Shown piece by piece: positions 45,452 to 54,285 of a stretch of 64,000 nucleotides of DNA. Location of the stretch: the NCBI GenBank assembly GCA_964423505.1, contig CAYREX010000009.1, positions 1 to 64,000 of the forward strand. The letters are read 5' to 3'. Position 1 is the first letter of the stretch. Each line of letters opens with the position of its first letter. Position numbers and translations under genes: made by a program. A model generated the notes under the pieces. The model had not been told where the DNA came from. It saw nothing but the letters and a program-made list of their open reading frames with translations, and ran no database searches. This stretch comes from CAYREX01 sp964423505. Lineage in GTDB: Bacteria; Fermentibacterota; Fermentibacteria; Fermentibacterales; JCC-6.

Positions 45452-47034
45452 CCCCGTCCGGCGGACCCCCGGCAGGCCCCTCCGCCCGGCCGCTGCTGCT
45501 GCTGCCCCTTCTGCTCCTCCCGGCGGTCCTGCTGGTCGCCATGGGCGGCCCGTGGAGCCTCTCCGGTGACGAGGCGCTGACCGCCAGGCTGGCCGTATCG
45601 CCATGGACAACGGTCGTCTCCAGCATATCCGCCGACAACCACGTGCCCGGCTACTACGGCTACCTCTGGCTCTGGGTCAGGGCCCTGGGAGACTCTCCCG
45701 CCTCCCTGAGGGCCAGCTCGCTGCTGGTCGTGGCCGTCATGGTGGCCGCCGCCTGGAGGCTGCTTCCCCGGTGGACCGCCGTCATCGTCGCGCTCAGCCC
45801 CTTCACGGCGCACCTCGCGGTGGAGGTCCGGATGTACGGCATGCTGGCTCTCTGGGGGCTGCTGCTGCTGGCCGCGCTGCGGGCCTGGTCGACCCGCCCG
45901 GGGCTGCCCCGGGCGCTGCTCGCAGGCATCCTTGTATCGGCCGCCACCTGGACGCACCACTTCGGGTGGCTCGGCCTTCCTGCCGCACTGACGGTGATGG
46001 CCGGCAGGAGGGCATGGCGGGATATGGCTCTTGTACTCCTGCTGCCCCTGCTCCTCTACCTCCCCTGGGCCGCCACCGCGCTCTCGCAGCTCGGGCGGTT
46101 CGGCGGGGCGGCCCTGGAGGGGAGCAGCGTCTACATCCCGTCGCCGTCGCTCCCGGCGAGGCTGCTCGGTGTACCCTTCTCGCTGGCCGGGACCCTGCTC
46201 CGGTTCTCGTCGGGCACCTCGGTCTTCGACTTCGGGCTCTTCTCGGTCCGGTCTCTCAGCGCCTGGCTGCTCCCGGCGGCGGCCTCCGCGCTGCTCCTGA
46301 CCATATCCGCGGCGGCCGGGGCCTTCCGCCGTCGGGGGGCCGCCCTCTCCATGCTGGCCTGGGTGCTGCTGCCGCTGTCGCTGCTCAGGCCGAGCGCCAG
46401 GCACTTCGCGCTGGCCTTCCCGGCCTTCGCCCTGGTCGCGTCCGCCGGGCTGGCCGGTCCGGGGCGGGCAGCTTCGGCCGCCAGGAGGCTCCTCCCCCTC
46501 CTGCTGCTCTGCCTCTGGGTGCCGCTGGCCACCAGGTCCACGGTTCCACAGAGGACCACGTTCCACCGGGACTTCCGCGAGGCGGCCGGTAGGGCGGCGG
46601 AGACGGCAGCCGAGGAGGATGCCCCGGTGGTCGTGGACCTCGACCTATACTCCACGCTCGCCCTCCTCTACCACCTGGAGAGGCTGGAGGCGTCTCCGGC
46701 AGTCGCATGGCACCCTCACGGGGAGCTGCTCGGGAGCGACACCGTCTTCTACCGCAGGGTCCCGGATGCCACCGCCTACCTGACCGTCGACACCGACTCC
46801 ATGGTGGAGGACTGGAGCTCCCGGTACGGGCGAATCGTCCTGCTGGCCAACGACCCGACCCTCGCACGGGGGCCGGTGACCGGTGAGGAGAACCCGTTCA
46901 TCGGCATGGGCAGCGGCGTGATGTCCGACATGGACCTGCTGGAGGCGCTCGAGGCCCGGGCGGGGGTGGAGAGGGTCACGCTGAGCGGCAGCGAAGGTCC
47001 CTTCTCCCTCCTGGTGGTGGACTTCCGGCGGTGA
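45427..47034 (+). CDS. GT39-like GT-C glycosyltransferase
   Basis: This 535-residue polytopic protein has the catalytic acidic pair of the first loop in SGDEALTARLAVSP. A typical NHVPGYYGYLWLWVRALGDSPASLRASSLL stretch (residues 78-108) follows, related to the D-x-HPPLYY...G-S-x-x-x-LR pattern of GT39 enzymes. About eleven helices precede a periplasmic C-terminal domain of 140 residues. ATG 45427 overlaps the amidotransferase end. It probably transfers a sugar from a polyprenyl carrier during surface-glycan assembly. Confidence 0.75.
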   Translation: MDPGADALTPSGGPPAGPSARPLLLLPLLLLPAVLLVAMGGPWSLSGDEALTARLAVSPWTTVVSSISADNHVPGYYGYLWLWVRALGDSPASLRASSLLVVAVMVAAAWRLLPRWTAVIVALSPFTAHLAVEVRMYGMLALWGLLLLAALRAWSTRPGLPRALLAGILVSAATWTHHFGWLGLPAALTVMAGRRAWRDMALVLLLPLLLYLPWAATALSQLGRFGGAALEGSSVYIPSPSLPARLLGVPFSLAGTLLRFSSGTSVFDFGLFSVRSLSAWLLPAAASALLLTISAAAGAFRRRGAALSMLAWVLLPLSLLRPSARHFALAFPAFALVASAGLAGPGRAASAARRLLPLLLLCLWVPLATRSTVPQRTTFHRDFREAAGRAAETAAEEDAPVVVDLDLYSTLALLYHLERLEASPAVAWHPHGELLGSDTVFYRRVPDATAYLTVDTDSMVEDWSSRYGRIVLLANDPTLARGPVTGEENPFIGMGSGVMSDMDLLEALEARAGVERVTLSGSEGPFSLLVVDFRR

Positions 47035-48482
47035 GGGGCGGCGAGGCGTTGGGCGGCAGGCACAGCAGGGGCAGCAACAGCCTGGTGATGGCTGGCGGTC
47101 AGCTCGCGGGCAAGGGCGCCCTGATGCTCTCCCTGATGGTGCTCTCCCGTTACCTTCGGGACGACCACTTCGGGATGCTCCTCTTCGCGGTGGCGCTGGG
47201 GCAGATACTCCTCTTCCTGGCGGACCTCGGCGTCTCGCTCGTCTCCAACAGGGAGTTCAGCCTGCACCCGGAGCGGCTGCAGAGCCTCTACTCCACCGCT
47301 CTCGGCCTCAGGCTCCTGACGACGGCGGCGGCCTGGACGCTGGTCATGGCGGCCGGCATCGCCGCCGGTTACGGCAGGACCCAGATGGTCATCCTCGCTC
47401 TCGTCGGCGCCGGCTCCGGGCTGGAGGCGGCGGCGGAGCTGCAGTACGCAGTCTTCAGGGCGGGGGAGAGGATGGTGTACGAGTCGCTGGCCCGGATAGC
47501 CGGCGGGGTCGGCATGCTGGTGCTGGTGCTCGCGGTCAGGGCGGCCGACCTCGGCCCGGAGGCTGCCGCAGGGGTGTACGCCGCCAGGGCCATGTTGGCG
47601 CTGGTCATCGGCTTCCTCTTCCTGGGCAGGTTCGGCGTGAGGCCGCGCCCCGGCTTCGGCGGCTCCCACCTGCTTCGGCTCCTGCGGGAGAGCTGGCCCC
47701 TGGGACTCATGGGGCTGCTCTTCATAGCGCTGCAGAGGCTCGACAACGTCTTCGTCAGGGAGCTAATCGGAGTGGAGGCGGTGGGCGCCTACAACGAGCC
47801 TTACAGGATACTGGAGAGCCTAACCCTGCTCATCACTCCCACGCTGCTGCCCGGCGCGCTCTTCCCCGGTCTGTGCAGGGCCTTCGAGAGGGGAAGCGGG
47901 GCCGCTTCGCGGAGGCTGGTCCGGATAGCCGGTCTGGTCACGGGGATAGCTGCGGCGGTGATGATACCCGTCTTCGCCGGCGGCATGGAGCTGCTCCGGG
48001 CGATATGGGGCGAGGGACTCCTCCGGGGCATCCCCCCGGCCGACTTCAGGGCCACTTTCCTGCTCCTGATGGCGGCGATACCGGCGGTCTTCTGGATGAA
48101 CTACCTCGTGGCGAGCGTGATAGCCGCGGGCAGGCAGCGCACGACCGTTCCCGTCACCTCCGCCGGGCTGGTGCTGAGCATCCTCGGCAACCTCATCCTG
48201 CTGCCCAGGATGGGCCTCCCCGGGGCGGCGGTCACGGTCATCGCCGTCAACCTCTTCATGTCGCTGGCCTACTACGTCGTGCTCAGGGGGAGGAACCCCC
48301 TGCCGCTGCTCAGTGGGAGCCTGCTGCCCGCGGCCTGCGCGCTCCCGCCGCTGGGTCTCATGGTCCTGACCACCGGATGGCCGCTGGTCCCCAGGATGCT
48401 GGCGCCCTTCCTGCTCTACCTGGTGCTGTGGGGCGCCACCGGCGGCCTCTCGATGCTGACCGGCGGGGAGGCCGGAGACTGA
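47031..48482 (+). CDS. Polysaccharide/lipid-linked oligosaccharide flippase (Wzx/MurJ-like MOP family)
   Basis: This 483-residue membrane protein has 12-14 helices. The N-terminal NSLVMAGGQLAGKGALMLSLMVLSRYL is typical of the MOP exporter superfamily. Later segments QRLDNVFVRELIGVEAVGAYNEPYRILES and PRMGLPGAAVTVIAVN are hallmark Wzx patterns. It would move undecaprenyl-linked glycans across the inner membrane. GTG 47031 overlaps the preceding stop. Confidence 0.85.
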   Translation: MRGGEALGGRHSRGSNSLVMAGGQLAGKGALMLSLMVLSRYLRDDHFGMLLFAVALGQILLFLADLGVSLVSNREFSLHPERLQSLYSTALGLRLLTTAAAWTLVMAAGIAAGYGRTQMVILALVGAGSGLEAAAELQYAVFRAGERMVYESLARIAGGVGMLVLVLAVRAADLGPEAAAGVYAARAMLALVIGFLFLGRFGVRPRPGFGGSHLLRLLRESWPLGLMGLLFIALQRLDNVFVRELIGVEAVGAYNEPYRILESLTLLITPTLLPGALFPGLCRAFERGSGAASRRLVRIAGLVTGIAAAVMIPVFAGGMELLRAIWGEGLLRGIPPADFRATFLLLMAAIPAVFWMNYLVASVIAAGRQRTTVPVTSAGLVLSILGNLILLPRMGLPGAAVTVIAVNLFMSLAYYVVLRGRNPLPLLSGSLLPAACALPPLGLMVLTTGWPLVPRMLAPFLLYLVLWGATGGLSMLTGGEAGD

Positions 48483-48550
48483 GCGGCCCGGGAACGCCGC
48501 CCGCCAGGCTGGCCGGACGTCTCCGCGAATCGGCCGTCGCCACCGTATCC

Positions 48551-50152
48551 GTGGGCGGCAATCCTGCCGCCTACCTCGCGGGAGCCCTCCTGCCGGTAAT
48601 TGCCGTCGTCCTGCTCGCGATGCTCGTCTTCGAGCCGGGTGTGGTCTACCGCGACGCCTACCAGCACCTGATGATGGGGCGGCATATGGCGGAGGGCGAT
48701 TTCGAGCCGCGCCTCGAGCCGTCACGGACCCCCCGGTACACGGCCATGGACATCGGGCTCCGCGACGGGAGGGAGGTCAGGTTCTGGAAGTACCCGCCCG
48801 GGGTCGCCTTGCTCCTGGTGGCGCCGGCGGTGCTTCTCGGGGGGCCGGAGGCGGCGCTCTACATCAACCCGGTCCTCTGCGTTGTCATACTTCTGCTGTT
48901 CAACCACCTCTGCCAGAGGCTGGTGGGCGGCTGGACAGCCGCCGCCGGGGTCATGCTGGTGATGATGAACCCGCTCTGGCCTCTCCTGGGCCCCTCCTAC
49001 CTCTCCCACAGGGCCGTCTCGCTGCTGCTCGTGGCCTCGCTGATACTGCTGGTCCGGACGAGGGAGACCGGCTCCTGGAGGAGCGGCCTGCTCTACGGGC
49101 TGCTGGTCGGGCTGGTTCCTTCGGTCCGTTATCCGGAGGCGGTCATCGTTCCCGCGCTCGCTCTCCCCATGATCGTCATGTCGCTCCGGGGCCGGCTTCC
49201 CAGGCGAGCCCTCTTCGGATTCCTCGCGGGGATGGCCCTGCCGCTGGCCCTGCTAGGCGTCTACAACATGGTGGCCTTCGGCTCCCCGCTCACCACCGGA
49301 TACTCCCTCTCGGAGGAGCAGTCCGCCTTCGGCCTCTCCTACCTCGGCACGAACAGCGGGATCTTCTTTACCGGCCTCCTTTCGGACATGGGCGCGCACG
49401 TAATCCTGCTGGCCGTCTGCGGCGTGACCCTGCTCCTGAGGAGGGGCGGCGAGAGGCTGCTGGCCGCCTCACTGGCACTGCCCTTCCTGATGAGCGTCAC
49501 CCTCTACGCCAGCTTCAAGTGGGAGTACGACGGCAGGTACTTCCTCCCGTTCGTCTACCCGGTGGTACTCTCGGTGCTCCTGGCCCTCGAATGGCTGCAG
49601 AGGAACGCGCGGAAGCTGCTTGCGCCAATGCTGGCCGGAGCCCTGGCGCTCAGCGCCGCGGCCGCCGGAGAGGAGGCGAGGGTCCTCCTGGTGGCCGAGG
49701 AGGCCGCCGGCAGCGCCAGGGCTGCGTGCGACATGGTCCGCGGCGCGGTCCCGGACGGGAGCGTCGTGGTCACGCACCCCAGCCTGGCCTGGACCCTGGA
49801 CTTCCTGGGCGACTACGAGATACTCGACGCCGGGCTCATGGTCGACTCCCCGGGCGCGCTGGACAGCCTCATGCCAATGCTGCGCGGCAGCCCCCTCTAC
49901 GTGCTGGTGACCGGCCACTACGTGGATGCGCTCACCTTCCTGCAGGGCGACATGCTGGACGTTCAGCCGCTGGACAGCCTGGTCAGGCTGAACAGGGGCT
50001 GGCTCAGGATGGAGGACCAGGACCTCTCCGGGCTGCTCTGGAGCAGCACCCAGAAGCGGATGGAGTACGTCCTCCTCAGGGTGACCCCCCTTTCACCGGA
50101 GCGGGTCGGCGGGGTCGCGGATGACGCGGGGGAGGGGGATGGCGTATACTAG
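48551..50152 (+). CDS. GT-C glycosyltransferase-like membrane protein
   Basis: This 533-residue polytopic protein has a first-loop VVYRDAYQHLMMGRHMAEGDFEP in which Arg-Asp replaces the usual acidic pair. WKYPPGVALLLVAPAVLLGG, a GT39-like element, follows, and then about ten helices and a soluble C-terminal domain. I start it at GTG 48551. The frame is open back to the flippase stop with no better codon, so the true start could be a rarer codon near 48480. It is the last gene of the glycan operon. Confidence 0.65.
   Translation: MGGNPAAYLAGALLPVIAVVLLAMLVFEPGVVYRDAYQHLMMGRHMAEGDFEPRLEPSRTPRYTAMDIGLRDGREVRFWKYPPGVALLLVAPAVLLGGPEAALYINPVLCVVILLLFNHLCQRLVGGWTAAAGVMLVMMNPLWPLLGPSYLSHRAVSLLLVASLILLVRTRETGSWRSGLLYGLLVGLVPSVRYPEAVIVPALALPMIVMSLRGRLPRRALFGFLAGMALPLALLGVYNMVAFGSPLTTGYSLSEEQSAFGLSYLGTNSGIFFTGLLSDMGAHVILLAVCGVTLLLRRGGERLLAASLALPFLMSVTLYASFKWEYDGRYFLPFVYPVVLSVLLALEWLQRNARKLLAPMLAGALALSAAAAGEEARVLLVAEEAAGSARAACDMVRGAVPDGSVVVTHPSLAWTLDFLGDYEILDAGLMVDSPGALDSLMPMLRGSPLYVLVTGHYVDALTFLQGDMLDVQPLDSLVRLNRGWLRMEDQDLSGLLWSSTQKRMEYVLLRVTPLSPERVGGVADDAGEGDGVY
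50121..50150 (+). promoter_or_regulatory. Candidate promoter of the topoisomerase IV operon
   Basis: ATGACG (50121-50126), 18 bases, then TATACT (50145-50150) lie in the last codons of the preceding gene. The parE start is 53 bases downstream. Confidence 0.45.
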
Positions 50153-50169
50153 ATGCTGTGTAGCAGCAT
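50153..50169 (+). terminator. Small hairpin between glycan and topoisomerase operons
   Basis: ATGCTG and CAGCAT form a 6-base-pair stem with a TGTAG loop directly after the stop of the GT-C gene. It may end that transcript or sit in the 5' leader of parE. No T-run follows. Confidence 0.35.
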
Positions 50170-50202
50170 TCCCGGCAACGGAACATATGGTATGGCGGAG
50201 AG

Positions 50203-52008
50203 ATGAAGGTTACTGAAGGTACGGGCGTATACGACGAGAGCAAGGTCAAGACCCTCTCCTCGATAGAGCACATAAGGCTCAGGACGGGGATGTACATCGG
50301 AAGGATAGGGGACGGCTCCAATCCGGACGACGGCATCTACGTGCTCTTCAAGGAGATAATCGACAACTCCGTGGACGAGTACATCATGGGCCACGGCAGG
50401 AGGATAACCGTCAGGATAGACGACGGCACCGTCTCCGTCCGCGACAGGGGGCGGGGGATCCCCCTGGGGAAGCTCGTCGAGTGCGTATCGGAGATAAACA
50501 CCGGCGCCAAGTACAACACCGACGTGTTCATATTCAGCGTCGGCCTTAACGGTATCGGGACCAAGGCGGTCAACGCTCTCTCCGAGCGCTTCCGGGTGGT
50601 CACCTACCGCGACGGCAGGTACCGGGAGGCGGAGTTCGAGAGGGGGGAGCTGGTCGGGGACGAGGAGGGTGAGACCTCCGAGCGGAACGGGACCCTCGTC
50701 GAGTTCACCCCCGACCCGGAGGTCTTCGGCGACTACGCCTACCGGGACGACTTCGTCGAGAGCAGGGTCAGGTACTACTCCTACCTGAACGCCGGCCTGA
50801 AGATAACCCTCAACGGCACCACCTACTGCTCGGAGGGCGGTCTGCTGGACCTCCTCTACGACGAGGCCGGGGAATCGTCGGTCTACCCGGTGCTCCACTA
50901 CCGGGACAAGACCCTCGAGTTCGCCCTCACCCACACAACCGACTACGGCGAGCGCTACCTCTCCTTCGCCAACGGCCAGCACACCTCGGGCGGCGGGACC
51001 CATCTCTCCGCCTTCAAGGAGGGGATACTTCGGGCCGTGAACTCCTTCACCGGGGAGAGCTTCTCCGGGGCGGACGCGAGGGAGGGCATAATAGCCGCCG
51101 TCTCCGTCCGGCTCACCGAGCCCATATTCGAGTCCCAGACCAAGACGAGGCTCGGCAACAGCGACATCAAGGGCTGGGTAGTGGGCACCGTCGCCCAGGA
51201 GCTGGAGCAGCAGCTCCACAGGAACCCGGAGACAGCCGAGAGCCTGGTGGCGAAGGTCAAGGCGAACCACAGGCTCCGGACCGAGATGCGCAACGTGAAG
51301 AAGAAGGCTCGCGAGCGCGCCAGGAAGGTGGCCCTGCGCGTCCCGAACCTGCGTGACTGCAAGATACATCTCGGCGACAGCGACCCCAGGGCGGACGAGA
51401 GCACCATCTTCCTCACCGAGGGGGCCAGCGCCGCCGGCAGCCTGATAGCCAGCAGGGACGTGCACACCCAGGCGGTCTTCGCGCTGCGGGGCAAGCCGCT
51501 GAACTGCTTCGGGCACCGGCGCGACACCGTCTACAAGAACGAGGAGATCTACAACATAATGCGGGCCCTCGACATAGAGGGAGAGATAGAGAACCTCCGC
51601 TACAACCGCATCGTGCTCGCCACGGACGCGGACGTCGACGGCATGCACATACGCAACCTCCTCCTGACTCTGTTCCTCCACTTCTTCGAGGCGCTGGTCC
51701 TCGACGGCCACCTCTACATCCTGGAGACCCCCCTCTTCAGGGTCAGGGACAGGAAGAGGACGGTCTACTGCTACACCGAGGCGGAGAGGCTTGAGGCGCT
51801 CGAAGAGATAGGCAGGAGCGCCGAGATAACCAGGTTCAAGGGGCTGGGCGAGATATCGCCGGGCGAGTTCGGGCAGTTCATAGGCGAGGACATCAGGCTC
51901 ATCCCCGTCCGCATCGACAGGCTGCGTGAGATACCGGGGCTGCTGGAGTTCTACATGGGCCGGAACACCCCCGAGCGCAGGAGCTTCATCATGGAGAACC
52001 TGGTGTGA
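50203..52008 (+). CDS. parE: DNA topoisomerase IV subunit B (type IIA ATPase subunit)
   Basis: This 601-residue protein has a GHKL ATPase domain (FKEIIDNSVDEY, VRDRGRGIP, GLNGIGTKAVNALS, QTKTRLGNS) and a TOPRIM domain (FLTEGASAAGSL, TDADVDGMHIRNLLL). It ends with FYMGRNTPERRSFIMENL. The ending and the size (shorter than E. coli GyrB at 804) match topoisomerase IV of Bacteroidetes-like bacteria. The usual EGDSA reads EGASA, an Asp-to-Ala change beside the metal Glu. It separates linked chromosomes with ParC. The parC GTG overlaps its stop. Confidence 0.88.
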   Translation: MKVTEGTGVYDESKVKTLSSIEHIRLRTGMYIGRIGDGSNPDDGIYVLFKEIIDNSVDEYIMGHGRRITVRIDDGTVSVRDRGRGIPLGKLVECVSEINTGAKYNTDVFIFSVGLNGIGTKAVNALSERFRVVTYRDGRYREAEFERGELVGDEEGETSERNGTLVEFTPDPEVFGDYAYRDDFVESRVRYYSYLNAGLKITLNGTTYCSEGGLLDLLYDEAGESSVYPVLHYRDKTLEFALTHTTDYGERYLSFANGQHTSGGGTHLSAFKEGILRAVNSFTGESFSGADAREGIIAAVSVRLTEPIFESQTKTRLGNSDIKGWVVGTVAQELEQQLHRNPETAESLVAKVKANHRLRTEMRNVKKKARERARKVALRVPNLRDCKIHLGDSDPRADESTIFLTEGASAAGSLIASRDVHTQAVFALRGKPLNCFGHRRDTVYKNEEIYNIMRALDIEGEIENLRYNRIVLATDADVDGMHIRNLLLTLFLHFFEALVLDGHLYILETPLFRVRDRKRTVYCYTEAERLEALEEIGRSAEITRFKGLGEISPGEFGQFIGEDIRLIPVRIDRLREIPGLLEFYMGRNTPERRSFIMENLV

Positions 52009-54218
52009 GCGCCGGAAGGACCAGCGGCCTGAAGGACCTGTACAGGAAGAACTTCCTGGAGTACGCCTCCTACGTCATCAAGGAGAGGGCCATACCGGAC
52101 GAGGCGGACGGACTGAAGCCGGTGCAGCGCCGCATCCTCTGGACGATGCGGGAGATGGACGACGGACGCTTCAGCAAGGTGGCCAACGTCATAGGCCACT
52201 GCATGCGCTACCACCCTCACGGCGACCAGTCCATAGGGGCGGCCCTGGTGGCGCTGGCCAACAGGGGATACTTCATCGAGCGGCAGGGCAACTTCGGGAA
52301 CGTCCTCACCGGGGACGAGGCATCCGCTCCGAGGTACATCGAGTGCAGGCTGACGGAGCTGGCCCGGGAGACCCTCTTCAACAAGCGGATAACCGACTTC
52401 GTGCCCAGCTACGACGGCAGGAACGAGGAGCCGGTGGTCCTACCGGCGAAGCTGCCGACCCTGCTGCTCCTCGGCGCCGAGGGAATAGCGGTGGGCATGT
52501 CCACCAGGATCTTCCCCCACAACTTCCGCGAGGTGCTCATGGCTCAGGTGGCCTGCCTCAGGGGAGAGGGCTTCCGGCTTCTGCCGGACTTCCCGCAGGG
52601 GGGGCTGATGGACGCCTCCGACTACGAGGACGGCAGGGGCAGGATAAGGTGCAGGGCCAGGATAGAGGCGAAGGGCAAGAACCTGGTGATCCGGGAGCTG
52701 CCCTGGGGCACCACCACCGAGTCCCTCATAGCGTCCATCGAGGCGGCCGCCCGAAAGGGCAGGATAAAGATCGCATCCATAGACGACTTCACCACGGATA
52801 CCGTGGAGATAAACGTGCGGCTCGGGAGGGGCGTAGACACCGATGAGGGCCTTCAGCGGCTCTACGCGCACACCGACTGCGAGACCACCCACACCTCGAA
52901 CCTGGTGATCATCGAGGAGGGCTCCCCGGTGGAGGCCACCGTGAGCGACGTGATGAGCTACTGCTGCGGCAGGCTCATAGAGATACTCAAGCTGGAGCTG
53001 AAGCTGGAGATGGGCGACCTCGAGGACAGGCTGCACAGGCTCACCCTCGAGCGGATATTCATAGAGAACCGGCTCTACAGGCACATAGAGGAGGAGGAGA
53101 CCCTCGATGGCGTGAGGAGCGCCGTCCTGGACGGCCTCCGACCCTACACCGAGGAGGAGGGCCTCCAGGTCACGGAGGAGGACGTGGAGAGACTCCTCAA
53201 GCTGCACATCCGGCGCATCTCCCGCTACGACATCGAGGCCAACCTGAGCGAGGTCGGCCAGATACGCGCCAGGATGAAGGAGGTCAGGTCGCACCTCAGG
53301 AGGATAGTGGAATACGCCGTCGCCTGGGTGGAGGACATCCTGGAGCGCTACGGGGCCGAGCACCACCGGCGAACCACGGTGGAGAGCTTCACCGAGATAG
53401 ACGTCAAGGAGATATCCATACGCAACATGAAGGCCGGCTTCGACCCGGAGACAGGCCTGCTGGGAACCTCCGTGAAGGGTCCCAGGACCTTCACCGTCTC
53501 CGAGTACGACCGCTTCGTGGTCTTCCTGGCCGACGGGACCTTCAGGGTGGTCCCCATGCAGGAGAAGTACTTCGTGGACGGCAGATGCCTGCACTGCGGC
53601 CTGCTGGACCAGGAGCAGGTCTTCACCGCCGTCTACAGACGGGGTGAGGACGGCATCTCCTACATAAAGCGCTTCCGGATAGAGAGCTTCATACTGGACA
53701 AGTCCTACGAGTACGTCCCGCGGGGCTCGGAGGTGCTGCTGCTCACCGGCGAGCCGGAGATGAAGCTGGACTACTGGTTCGTGAGGACGAAGGGCATGCG
53801 CAGGCGCAAGGGCGACTGCCTCGTCTCCTCGGTCAGGGTGACCAACTACAGCGCCAAGGGCGTCCAGCTGTGCGGCCGAAAGGTGGTCTCCAGCCTGAAG
53901 GCCACGCCGGTCGACGATGAGGAGCCAGAGGGCGAGGGTGAGGAAGAGGAAGACGAAGAGGCTGTCGGTCCGGATGCCGGAGGCGAGCCGCAGGGGGAGG
54001 CCCCGGGAGGAGACGGCGGGGCGGAGGCCCCCGACGCGGACGCGCGGGACGAAGGAGGCGACGACGACGGAGGAGAGGGTGGGGAAGGGGAGGCCCTGAC
54101 CCCCGACGAGGTGATAGAGAGGGCAGAGAGCCTCCGCCGCAGGAGCTCCGAGGTCGTCCGGCAGGCCGAGTCCCCCGAGGGGGACGACGATGATCTCTTC
54201 TCGGGCGTGACCGATTGA
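52005..54218 (+). CDS. parC: DNA topoisomerase IV subunit A
   Basis: This 737-residue protein has its catalytic Tyr111 in SAPRYIECRL, preceded by the winged-helix KPVQRRILWTM and YHPHGDQSI (quinolone-region) segments. The tower and coiled-coil gate region has ELKLEMGDLEDRLHRLTLERIFIENR. A shortened beta-pinwheel-like tail (about 490-635) follows. The last 100 residues are a highly acidic, low-complexity Glu/Asp/Gly tail (EEPEGEGEEEEDEEAVG and on) ending in DDDDLFSGVTD. Acidic C-terminal tails can tune DNA binding, but this one is unusually long. GTG 52005 is the start. Confidence 0.88.
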   Translation: MSAGRTSGLKDLYRKNFLEYASYVIKERAIPDEADGLKPVQRRILWTMREMDDGRFSKVANVIGHCMRYHPHGDQSIGAALVALANRGYFIERQGNFGNVLTGDEASAPRYIECRLTELARETLFNKRITDFVPSYDGRNEEPVVLPAKLPTLLLLGAEGIAVGMSTRIFPHNFREVLMAQVACLRGEGFRLLPDFPQGGLMDASDYEDGRGRIRCRARIEAKGKNLVIRELPWGTTTESLIASIEAAARKGRIKIASIDDFTTDTVEINVRLGRGVDTDEGLQRLYAHTDCETTHTSNLVIIEEGSPVEATVSDVMSYCCGRLIEILKLELKLEMGDLEDRLHRLTLERIFIENRLYRHIEEEETLDGVRSAVLDGLRPYTEEEGLQVTEEDVERLLKLHIRRISRYDIEANLSEVGQIRARMKEVRSHLRRIVEYAVAWVEDILERYGAEHHRRTTVESFTEIDVKEISIRNMKAGFDPETGLLGTSVKGPRTFTVSEYDRFVVFLADGTFRVVPMQEKYFVDGRCLHCGLLDQEQVFTAVYRRGEDGISYIKRFRIESFILDKSYEYVPRGSEVLLLTGEPEMKLDYWFVRTKGMRRRKGDCLVSSVRVTNYSAKGVQLCGRKVVSSLKATPVDDEEPEGEGEEEEDEEAVGPDAGGEPQGEAPGGDGGAEAPDADARDEGGDDDGGEGGEGEALTPDEVIERAESLRRRSSEVVRQAESPEGDDDDLFSGVTD

Positions 54219-54285
54219 ATGCAGACATGTCGAGGCTCACCCGGAAGGGTGACGTCCTCCGACCCGCCGCATCCTCGGAAGGGGA

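Noticed and set aside
44410..47034. Apparent 874-residue fusion leading into the GT-C enzyme
   Set aside because: The upstream part is the wrong frame of the amidotransferase gene. The membrane protein begins near ATG 45427.
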